From the NCBI GenBank assembly GCA_030619865.1, contig JAUXAP010000005.1, forward strand, positions 1 to 49,076: a stretch of DNA of 49,076 nt. The letters are read 5' to 3'. Numbering within the stretch: position 1 is the stretch's first letter; each line of letters starts with the position of its first letter. The notes below the pieces were generated by a model, which saw only the letters and a program-made list of their open reading frames with translations, did no database searches and was not told the origin of the DNA. A program made the translations under genes and the position numbers. The DNA is from Dehalococcoidia bacterium. GTDB lineage: Bacteria > Chloroflexota > Dehalococcoidia > Dehalococcoidales > JAUXAP01. Below, piece by piece: positions 41,684 to 49,076 of this stretch.

Positions 41684-42769
41684 TCACACTGCATATTTGG
41701 CAATAACCTTTCTGTCCAGTTCAATCCCGAGCCCTGGTCTTTGAGGCGCGTTAATGTAGCCATCCTTCACCTCAAAACGGGAACCAGCTACCTCGTTAAT
41801 ATGTGTGTTCAATTTGGGAAGGGTCTCAGCGATCAAGGCATTAGGCACCGAGGCAAGTAGATGCACTGAGATGTGTGGTATGCCATGCGGTGCGAAATAT
41901 ATATGATGAGCGTCTGCCATCCCGGCGATTTTCCTGGATTCAGTAAACCCACCAGCTATCCCCACATCGGACTGGATTATATCCACAGCCCTGCTCTCTA
42001 TTAGTTCCCTGCATCCCCAACGGGTAAACTCATTCTCGCCGGAGGCAATTGGCACCCAGGTTGCCGCACGCAATTCCTGGTGCCCCCTGATATCGTCCGG
42101 CTGCACCGGCTCTTCGAACCAGAATGGATTAAATTGTTCCATACTCTTGATAAAATGCCTAGCTTCAGATGAGGTAAAACCGTTGTTAGCATCCAGCATA
42201 AGGTCTATATCATCTCCAATTGCCTCTCTCACCGCTTTTACCCGCTCTATGTCTTCTTTCAGACTGACCCTGCCGATTTTCATCTTAACTGCTGGATATC
42301 CCATACTAACGAAGCCGCACATCTCGTCTACTAGCTCTTTAACCCCCTCACCCTCCACATAGTAGCCACCACTGGCATAGGCTCGAATCTTGTCGCGGAA
42401 TCCCCCGAGGATTTTCCAGACCGGCTTTTCAACTGCTTTGCCTATGATGTCCCATACGGCGATGTCGATGGCACTAATAGCGCGGAAGAGGTCGCCTTTG
42501 GCTACAGGCTTTCGCCATGACCGGTACATCTTATGCCATATCCTCTCTACATCAAAGGGGTCTTCACCGCAGATAACATCCTTGAGGGGACCCTCGGCAT
42601 GCATAGCACTGGCTCGACCGCTAGCAATGCTCACGCCCGTTATGCCTTCGTTGGTGGAGACCTCCACTACAGATACAATTCGCGAAGTGTAGGTCAATAT
42701 GGCATTAGATATTGCTTTGGGTCTGTTACCGAAATCTAAAATTGTCGTTTTTACGTTGGTGATTTTCAT
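41684..42769 (-). CDS. Mandelate racemase/muconate lactonizing enzyme-family protein (KxK type)
   Basis: AVKMKIGR, LMLDANNGF, FWFEEPVQPDD, IASGENEF, QSDVGIAGG, YFAPHG. Confidence 0.92.
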   Translation of the reverse strand: MKITNVKTTILDFGNRPKAISNAILTYTSRIVSVVEVSTNEGITGVSIASGRASAMHAEGPLKDVICGEDPFDVERIWHKMYRSWRKPVAKGDLFRAISAIDIAVWDIIGKAVEKPVWKILGGFRDKIRAYASGGYYVEGEGVKELVDEMCGFVSMGYPAVKMKIGRVSLKEDIERVKAVREAIGDDIDLMLDANNGFTSSEARHFIKSMEQFNPFWFEEPVQPDDIRGHQELRAATWVPIASGENEFTRWGCRELIESRAVDIIQSDVGIAGGFTESRKIAGMADAHHIYFAPHGIPHISVHLLASVPNALIAETLPKLNTHINEVAGSRFEVKDGYINAPQRPGLGIELDRKVIAKYAV

Positions 42770-42870
42770 CTTCTCTCCTTTACTTGTAAGAAAGTTTGGT
42801 TAGCACATCAAAGAACTGACATTTCTTCATGTAACCTCGCTAGCTCATAGTATATCACCCCTGAAGTCGT

Positions 42871-43287
42871 TTATTCCCCCATAATCTGCACTATAATTTG
42901 TCTTGACCGGGGTCGGTTGTCAAAATCCACCAAGACTATCTGCTGCCAGGTACCCAGAGTCAGCTTCTTGTCATTGAAAGGAACTACTAAAGAGACACCC
43001 AGGAGTGAGGCACGGACGTGAGAGTATCCATTGCCATCACCCCAGCGGCGGTCATGGTCATAGGTAATATTCTGAGGAATATTACGCTCCCACATACCCT
43101 GGAAGTCAGAGAGTAAACCGGACTCAAATTCGATAGTAGTTATCCCGGCCGTTGAGCCGGCGACAAACAAGGTAGCCGTTCCACTATTTATATCTGCCGC
43201 AGCCACCTGTTGTTCTACCTGGGGTGTAATGTCAGTAATATCACACTGTCCTTTAGTTTGAAGGCTGATTTTCTTAGTGACTACCAT
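42871..43287 (-). CDS. YjbQ family protein
   Basis: GTATLFVAGSTAGITTIEFESGLLSDF, NGYSHVRASLLGVSLVVPFNDKKLTLGTWQQIVLVDFDNRPRSRQIIVQIMG. Confidence 0.92.
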   Translation of the reverse strand: MVVTKKISLQTKGQCDITDITPQVEQQVAAADINSGTATLFVAGSTAGITTIEFESGLLSDFQGMWERNIPQNITYDHDRRWGDGNGYSHVRASLLGVSLVVPFNDKKLTLGTWQQIVLVDFDNRPRSRQIIVQIMGE

Positions 43288-43443
43288 AGCAAACCTCCTA
43301 ATTGTGCTGCATATATTATAAGGAACGGTGACCAGAATTAAAAATGTGGAGATTAACAGTGCAATTGAGTTAAAATGATATTAAGATGTTAATAAGCTCA
43401 ATCAACAAGGAATTGGCTGATTTTTTAAAAAGGAGGTTGAACA

Positions 43444-44610
43444 ATGAACCCAGCCGTGGAATCTCTGAAAAAGCGGGGTGCCATTTATGAGAGGCTAGGA
43501 GTTAAACCAATTATTAATGCGGTGGGTACGTGGACAGACTACAGCGGCTCGACTATGGAGCCTGAAGTGGTACAGGCTATGGTAGAGGCCAGCCGTGTGA
43601 TGGTCAGGATGCGGGACCTTAACGAACGCGCAGGAGAGCTAATAGCGAAATATACGCACGCTGAGGCAGGCTTGGTTACTGCCGGTGCAACAGACGCGAT
43701 GTTACTCCAGGCGGCGGCGTGCATAGCTGGGAAAGACTTGGCAAAGATTAAGCAGCTTCCCGACACCGAAGGCATGAAGAACGAAATAATCATCAATTGG
43801 AACCATAACGTTTCTTTTGAGCGTGCTTGGCGTGCGGCAGGTGCTAAGCTAGTCTGGGTCGGCTCGAGTGCCAGTGGTGCCCGCAATGAAAAAAGCTGGC
43901 AAGTCGAGGCAGCGATAAACGATAGAAGTGCAGCTCTAGCGTTTATCGCCACCAGGGCATGTCCCGATTCGTTTGAGTGGCTAGACGAAATGGTGAAGAT
44001 AGCACGGCGCCATGGTCTACCGATGATAGTGGACGCGGCGGCAATGCTGCCACCGGTGGAGAATCTCTGGAGATTTATCGACCATGGGGCTGACATGGTA
44101 GCCTTCAGTGGTGGAAAAGCAATAAGGGGTCCTCAATCTACAGGGATTTTGTGTGGTCGGCGAGACCTGATAGAAGCGGCGGCTCTCAATCATAGTCCCA
44201 ATTCTATAGCAATCGGTCGAACGGCGAAGGTATGTAAGGAGGAGATTGCTGGTTTGATGGTGGCACTCGAGCGTTATATAAAGCGTGACCATATAGCAGA
44301 CCAGCGTAGGTGGCGTGAACGGTGCAACACGATAGCGACTGTGATAATGGACATCCGTGGAGTCAAGACAGCGATACTACAGGATGATTGGACTCGCCCC
44401 GTTCCGGAGCTAGGTATCCACCTCACTAGTGACTGGGCAGGACCGTCTCCGGACGAGATTGTCGATATCATGGCCAAAGGCGACCCTCCAATTTGCATCA
44501 GGAAGAGTCGGTGGTGGGGAGAACAATTGTTTATTAACCCGCATGGACTTGCGGAGGGCGAAGCTGAATTAGTGGGGCAGCGGCTATGCGCTGCCATGAT
44601 GGGGAAATAA
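43444..44610 (+). CDS. SelA-like PLP-dependent enzyme
   Basis: ERLGVKPIINAVGTWTDYSGS, MIVDAAAMLPPVENLWRFIDHGADMVAFSGGKAIRGPQSTGILCGRRDLI; AAAAAGGAGG Shine-Dalgarno. Confidence 0.88.
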   Translation: MNPAVESLKKRGAIYERLGVKPIINAVGTWTDYSGSTMEPEVVQAMVEASRVMVRMRDLNERAGELIAKYTHAEAGLVTAGATDAMLLQAAACIAGKDLAKIKQLPDTEGMKNEIIINWNHNVSFERAWRAAGAKLVWVGSSASGARNEKSWQVEAAINDRSAALAFIATRACPDSFEWLDEMVKIARRHGLPMIVDAAAMLPPVENLWRFIDHGADMVAFSGGKAIRGPQSTGILCGRRDLIEAAALNHSPNSIAIGRTAKVCKEEIAGLMVALERYIKRDHIADQRRWRERCNTIATVIMDIRGVKTAILQDDWTRPVPELGIHLTSDWAGPSPDEIVDIMAKGDPPICIRKSRWWGEQLFINPHGLAEGEAELVGQRLCAAMMGK

Positions 44611-44670
44611 CGCGATAGAAGAAACTGAGCAGTATGCCCGATTACCCCTAAGGCTCCAATCATGAGAGGA

Positions 44671-44702
44671 AGCAGCCACAATTAAGCTGATATGTGGCTG
44701 CT
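44671..44702. terminator. Perfect 10-bp stem hairpin between convergent SelA-like and VOC genes; possible bidirectional terminator
   Basis: AGCAGCCACA - 12 nt - TGTGGCTGCT; no strong U-tract. Confidence 0.5.
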
Positions 44703-44751
44703 CATTTAGCATCCTGGTTTCTCTTGGCAAGACCGGCTATCTTGAGTGCAT

Positions 44752-45156
44752 TTATTTTGGCTTTACTTCTTGTAGTTGAATCCATCTACGCCCATCGGCA
44801 TCGGAAATTCGGCCAAGTGTCCTGCCACTTTTGGGATTGTAATCTGGGGTAGATACGTATGTTACGCCCTTTTTTCTCAGCTCTTCACTCTCTTTGTGTA
44901 CATCTTCCACCTCAAAGGCGACATGACAGAGATATGGCCATCCCTTCACCGGTGCCTCTACTTCTTTCAGTTTATCGCTTACTTTGACAAAGTCAAAGAG
45001 CAAATCACCAGCGGGCGACATTAGCCCGACTGATGGTCGCCCTGGACGCTCGGCAAGGAGCTGAGGCTTAAATCCCAGTTTTTCGGTAAAGTATTTAACT
45101 GTTCCTTCTAAGTCGTCAACAGCAAAATGTAAGTGATTAACTTTTCCCAGAGCCAT
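44752..45156 (-). CDS. VOC (glyoxalase/dioxygenase) superfamily protein, copy A
   Basis: MALGKVNHLHFAVDDLEGTVKYFTEKLGF...HVAFEVEDVHKES...GRRWIQLQEVKPK; ATG 45156 after GGAGGTGTAAT. Confidence 0.88.
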   Translation of the reverse strand: MALGKVNHLHFAVDDLEGTVKYFTEKLGFKPQLLAERPGRPSVGLMSPAGDLLFDFVKVSDKLKEVEAPVKGWPYLCHVAFEVEDVHKESEELRKKGVTYVSTPDYNPKSGRTLGRISDADGRRWIQLQEVKPK

Positions 45157-45247
45157 ATTACACCTCCAATATAATATTATGTGATAGTAGAAGTTCAATT
45201 CTTCTCTAACTTCGGGTTATGAACCCTTGGGCCATATTACACCTCCA
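45152..45247 (-). repeat. 17-bp direct repeat duplicating the VOC copy A Shine-Dalgarno and start codon
   Basis: gccatattacacctcca at 45152-45168 and 45231-45247, offset 79 bp. Confidence 0.9.
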
Positions 45248-45258
45248 TCAAGCCTGCC

Positions 45259-46332
45259 TTAGTAACTCGCTATTGGCTTACCCAATGATTCCCAATCAAT
45301 CTCAACCCCAAGTCCAGGCTTTTGCGGCGCATGAATATAGCCTTCATTGTCGAGGACGGGGTATTCCTTGAGACCATATCTGAATTCGGGCCAGAACATT
45401 TCGTAAAATTCACAGTTTTTCGCCGCACACTCAACATGTAGATTCGGGAAGCCCCCTAGGTGAAGCTCACACTTCATCCCAAAGGCATCACACATGTCAG
45501 CAATCTTCTTACAGGGAGTAATGCCACCACTAATCCGAGTATCACAGCGAATTATATCACATGCCCCACGAAGCAGGTACTCAGGAATCATGCTCATTGG
45601 AGCCGACTCAGTAGCACAGATGGGAACATTGAGCTTTTCTCTGAGTTTAACTAAACCCTCAATATCATAATCCCAAATCGGCTCTTCATACCAGTAAAAA
45701 TTAAGTTTTTCTACTTCTTTACCCATTCTGAGTGCCTGTTCGCGGCTGTAATAGTGGCGGCCATCAAACATCAGTATCATATCATCACCAACCGCTTTTC
45801 TGACCGCCCGACAAACTTCAATGGCAATCGCTGGACGGACATGTATCTTATAACCAGCAATGCCTCGTCTTTGGCAGTCAAGGGCTTCATCTACATAGTC
45901 CTGAACAGTAGGCAGCCAATAGGAAGTGGCATATATCTTTATCTTATCCCGGTAGGCACCCAAAAGTTTATAAATCGGTTGTCCCAGCTCCTTGCCCGCA
46001 ATATCCCACAATGCGACATCTACAGCCGACAAAGCTCCTACAGGAACTTGCAAGCCCCATAATCTTTGCCAAATCCACTCCCTATCAAACGGGTCTCTGC
46101 CGATTATCTCTTCTTTAACTCTGTCGATATCGCGTTCAGCGACGGCTCTAGGATAACCCCAAGCAACAGCGCCTCCAAAATCGTAGCCCTCTATTCCATC
46201 ATCGGTAATAATCCTCATTATGGGGAAGAGTGGTTTACCAGTGGGGCGTGTAACAAATTCTCGCCATCCTTTGGGAGGTTCAAAGGGCTCCTTTTGGAGA
46301 TACACCTCATACCTAACATCTTTGATTTCCAT
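45259..46332 (-). CDS. Enolase-superfamily dehydratase/racemase paralog 1 (KxH type)
   Basis: GYKIHV, LMFDGRHYY, YWYEEPIWDYD, ICATESAPMS, RCDTRISGGITPCKKIADMCDAFGMKCELHLGG. Confidence 0.92.
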   Translation of the reverse strand: MEIKDVRYEVYLQKEPFEPPKGWREFVTRPTGKPLFPIMRIITDDGIEGYDFGGAVAWGYPRAVAERDIDRVKEEIIGRDPFDREWIWQRLWGLQVPVGALSAVDVALWDIAGKELGQPIYKLLGAYRDKIKIYATSYWLPTVQDYVDEALDCQRRGIAGYKIHVRPAIAIEVCRAVRKAVGDDMILMFDGRHYYSREQALRMGKEVEKLNFYWYEEPIWDYDIEGLVKLREKLNVPICATESAPMSMIPEYLLRGACDIIRCDTRISGGITPCKKIADMCDAFGMKCELHLGGFPNLHVECAAKNCEFYEMFWPEFRYGLKEYPVLDNEGYIHAPQKPGLGVEIDWESLGKPIASY

Positions 46333-46375
46333 AGTTATTCCCTCTTAACAGTTGATTTTTGGTGCATAGCCTCTC

Positions 46376-47476
46376 TTAGTAACTCGCTATCGGCTTACCC
46401 AGTGATTCCCAGTCAATCTCGACACCCAGCCCCGGTTTTTGCGGAACGTGAAGATAACCTTCATCATCGAGGACAGGGTATTCTTTGAGGCCATAATTTC
46501 TGACTTCCGGCCAGAACATCTCATGAAATGTGCAGTTTCTAATGGCACACTCAACGTGGAGATTTGGAATCTGACCGGCAAGATGAATCTCACACAGCAC
46601 ACCAAAAGCATCACACATATCGGCAATCTTTTTACAGGGGGTAATGCCCCCACTAATCAAACTATCACAACGCACCATATCACACGCCCCGCGAAGTAGA
46701 TATTCAGGAATACTAAACATACCGCCAGCAACACACTCAGTAGCGCAGATTGGTACAGTCAATTTCTCTCTGAGCCTGACCAAACCCTCAATATCATCAT
46801 CAGACAGTGGTTGCTCAAACCAGTAGAAGTTAAGTTCTTCCAGTACTCTGCCTACTCGAAGTGCCTGTTCACGACTGTTACCAGTGCCGCCATCAAGCAT
46901 TAATGTCATATCATCCCCCACTGCCTTACGCACGGCACGACAAGCGTCAATAGCAATATCTGAATCAACGTGCAGCTTATAGGCAGTAATGCCCTGTTCT
47001 TTACAGGAGAGGGCTTCCTCAGCATAATCTCCAGGAGTAGGCAGGCGATAAGAACTGGCATATATCCTTATTTTGTCACGATATCCGCCCAGAAGCTTAT
47101 AAATTGGCAACCCCAGTGCCTTGCCGGCAATATCCCACAAAGCGATGTCCACTGCCGCCAAATCACCTAAAGTCTCTCTCCCATATTCACCGTAGATGCG
47201 ACCCCAAGCATGCAATGTGGCGAATTCCTGCCAAATCCATTCTCTATTAAACGGATCCACGCCGATTATAATTCGCTTGATTTTATCGATTACCGGCTTA
47301 GGGATTACTTTGTAACTTAAAGAGTAACCTTCTATACCCTCATCAGTAATAATTTTTAATATCGGGAAAGGCATTTTACCTTTGGTAACACCCCAGTGTT
47401 TCCCTAGTATCCTGGGAGGTGGAGGTATAGGTGAATCTCGAAGGTATTCTTCATACTTGATGTCTTTAATCTTCAT
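46376..47476 (-). CDS. Enolase-superfamily dehydratase/racemase paralog 2 (KxH type)
   Basis: AYKLHVDSD, LMLDGGTGN, YWFEQPLSDDD, ICATECVAGG, RCDSLISGGITPCKKIADMCDAFGVLCEIHLAG. Confidence 0.92.
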   Translation of the reverse strand: MKIKDIKYEEYLRDSPIPPPPRILGKHWGVTKGKMPFPILKIITDEGIEGYSLSYKVIPKPVIDKIKRIIIGVDPFNREWIWQEFATLHAWGRIYGEYGRETLGDLAAVDIALWDIAGKALGLPIYKLLGGYRDKIRIYASSYRLPTPGDYAEEALSCKEQGITAYKLHVDSDIAIDACRAVRKAVGDDMTLMLDGGTGNSREQALRVGRVLEELNFYWFEQPLSDDDIEGLVRLREKLTVPICATECVAGGMFSIPEYLLRGACDMVRCDSLISGGITPCKKIADMCDAFGVLCEIHLAGQIPNLHVECAIRNCTFHEMFWPEVRNYGLKEYPVLDDEGYLHVPQKPGLGVEIDWESLGKPIASY

Positions 47477-47515
47477 AGTAACACACTCCTCAGGGATAAT
47501 TATTACTAGACTCTA

Positions 47516-48613
47516 CTAATAGCTGGCTACCGGTTCACCCAGTGACTCAAAATCAATCTCAATGCCTAGTCCCGGCTTTTGCGGAGCATGAATATAGCCT
47601 TCATCGTCAATGACGGGATATTCTTTGAGACCATATCTCTCTTCTGGCCATGACATTTCGTGAAATTCGCAGTTCTTTGCGGCACACTCGACATGGAGGT
47701 TGGATATATTGCAGGCCCACCCGTGGAGTTCACACTGCATACCGAAAGCGTTACATGTGTCGGCAATCTTCTTGCACGGAGTAATGCCACCATGAAACCG
47801 GGTATCACAGCGCACAATATCACATGCCCGGCGAAGCAAGTACTCAGGTATGCTGTACATACCCCTCAGGGGAGTCTCAGTGGAACAGATGGGAACATCG
47901 AGTTTTTCTCTGAGCATAACTAAGCCTTCGATATCATGGTCTTGAACCGGCAGTTCGAACCAATAGAAGTTGAGTTTGTCCAGTTCTTTACCCACCCACA
48001 GTGCCTCTTCACGGTTATAACGGCCAGCAGGGTCAAACATCAGTTTCATATCATCACCAACTGCCTTCCTGACTGCTCGACAGATTTCAATATCCTTCTC
48101 TCCAATTCCCCAATAAGGATGTATTTTGTAGGCGGCAATTCCTTGCTCTTTGCAGGAGACGGCCTCATCTACATATTCTTGGATGGTGAGTTTGCCATAG
48201 GAACTGGCATATATTTTTATTTTATCGCGATATCCGCCCAAAAGCTTATAAATTGGTTGCCCCAGTGCTTTGCCGGCAATGTCCCATAGGGCAATATCTA
48301 CCGCTGACAAAGCTCCTAAAGTAACTGGCGCACCGCCTCTGCCATGTAAATACCATAATCTTTGCCAAATCCATTCCCTGTCGAGAGGGTCTCTGCCCAC
48401 TATCTCTCGTTTGATTACACTAGTGGTTGGTTCAGTGATGTTGCTATAGCCAAAAACCTCAGTGGCAAAGCCCTCTATGCCATCATCGGTAATAATTCTC
48501 ATTAAGGCGAATGGTTTTTTCCCGGTGGGTTCTGGGACGTCTGCTCTATGTACTCTGGGTGCTGAAGGCTGCTCATGGAAATACACTTCATATCTGACAT
48601 CTTTAATCTTCAT
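47516..48613 (-). CDS. Enolase-superfamily dehydratase/racemase paralog 3 (KxH type)
   Basis: AYKIHPYWG, LMFDPAGRYN, YWFELPVQDHD, ICSTETPLRG, RCDTRFHGGITPCKKIADTCNAFGMQCELHGWAC; ATG 48613 preferred. Confidence 0.92.
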   Translation of the reverse strand: MKIKDVRYEVYFHEQPSAPRVHRADVPEPTGKKPFALMRIITDDGIEGFATEVFGYSNITEPTTSVIKREIVGRDPLDREWIWQRLWYLHGRGGAPVTLGALSAVDIALWDIAGKALGQPIYKLLGGYRDKIKIYASSYGKLTIQEYVDEAVSCKEQGIAAYKIHPYWGIGEKDIEICRAVRKAVGDDMKLMFDPAGRYNREEALWVGKELDKLNFYWFELPVQDHDIEGLVMLREKLDVPICSTETPLRGMYSIPEYLLRRACDIVRCDTRFHGGITPCKKIADTCNAFGMQCELHGWACNISNLHVECAAKNCEFHEMSWPEERYGLKEYPVIDDEGYIHAPQKPGLGIEIDFESLGEPVASY

Positions 48614-48674
48614 AGCTGCCCTTTCTAACCGTTGATATAGCATAACGTATGGTTGAAGGTAGTCAAAGAGTCAT

Positions 48675-49073
48675 TTATTTCTTTGGCTTCACTTCATGCA
48701 ATTGAATCCAACCACGCCCCTCGGCATCACGGACACCGGCAAGGCTTCTGCCAGTATGTTGTTCAAACTCTGGTCCATAGTGGAATGGGACTTCTTTACT
48801 TTTCAGCTCCTCACATTCTTTCTCTAAATCAGCCACTTCAAAGGCGAGATGTTCAAGATATGGTCTGTCAGGATTGTTCTTAGATTCCTCAGTTACCGGG
48901 ACAAAGTGAAATTCTAAATCACCGGCGGGTGAGGCTAGTTCGATATGCATATCACCTGTCGGACGCTTAACGCGTCTTACAACCTTAAATCCTAGCTTTT
49001 CAGTAAAGTACTTGACTGTCTTTTCTACGTTATCGACGTGGAACTGTAAGTGATTAACCTTTCCTAGAGCCAT
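48675..49073 (-). CDS. VOC (glyoxalase/dioxygenase) superfamily protein, copy B
   Basis: MALGKVNHLQFHVDNVEKTVKYFTEKLGFKVV...HLAFEVADLEKECEELK...GRGWIQLHEVKPKK; paralog of copy A. Confidence 0.88.
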   Translation of the reverse strand: MALGKVNHLQFHVDNVEKTVKYFTEKLGFKVVRRVKRPTGDMHIELASPAGDLEFHFVPVTEESKNNPDRPYLEHLAFEVADLEKECEELKSKEVPFHYGPEFEQHTGRSLAGVRDAEGRGWIQLHEVKPKK

Positions 49074-49076
49074 ATT

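Noticed and set aside
40838-42739. Plus-strand ORFs (40838, 41302, 41436, 42147, 42390) opposite PreA-like and enolase genes
   Set aside because: Antisense to strongly supported enzymes with intact motifs; no initiation signals.
43539-44681. Minus-strand ORFs of 185, 91 and 135 aa opposite the SelA-like gene
   Set aside because: Antisense shadows of a well-supported PLP enzyme; composition is Ser/Ala-rich without domain features.

Overview
The window reads as a gene-dense bacterial chromosome segment, probably Chloroflexota/Dehalococcoidia-like. That placement is inferred from gene content and was not tested. I see no rRNA, CRISPR array, prophage or transposase. Main blocks: (1) about 0-9.3 kb, minus strand: an 11-gene SAM/methionine-cycle operon (mtnP, a short MetE-like core methionine synthase, a DUF6485-like protein, an unlisted 32-aa basic ORF, a THEP1-like NTPase, a split APH-like/P-loop kinase pair, a PHP phosphoesterase, a methyltransferase, ahcY, metK). 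It is followed by a one-TM protein and the N-terminus of a Dph6/MJ0570-type ATP-pyrophosphatase cut by the left edge and missing from the ORF track. (2) 10.0-14.7 kb, plus strand: a signalling module of orphan CheR, SpoIIAA/STAS-like protein, HAMP/3xPAS histidine kinase with a duplicated 28-aa coiled-coil unit, single-domain receiver and OmpR-type regulator, then tRNA-Thr(CGT). (3) 14.9-38.9 kb: housekeeping genes (ribF, tyrS, SDR, panE-like, ligA, pth, mtnA plus a coupled unknown protein, guaB-like, rsmI, metG, ftsH, nfo-like, HEAT protein, rsfS, ndk, tsaB, tsaE, thiL, thrC, MFS, folE). (4) 38.9-49.1 kb: an accessory catabolic region with an AMDase/maleate-isomerase-like protein, DUF6282-type amidohydrolase, PreA-like flavo-Fe/S oxidoreductase, MR/MLE enolase, YjbQ, SelA-like PLP enzyme, and a VOC-enolase-enolase-enolase-VOC tandem paralog array. 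Block 4 and the SAM/MTA neighbourhood are the best candidates for undescribed biochemistry. All functional calls come from reading motifs; no database search was run.
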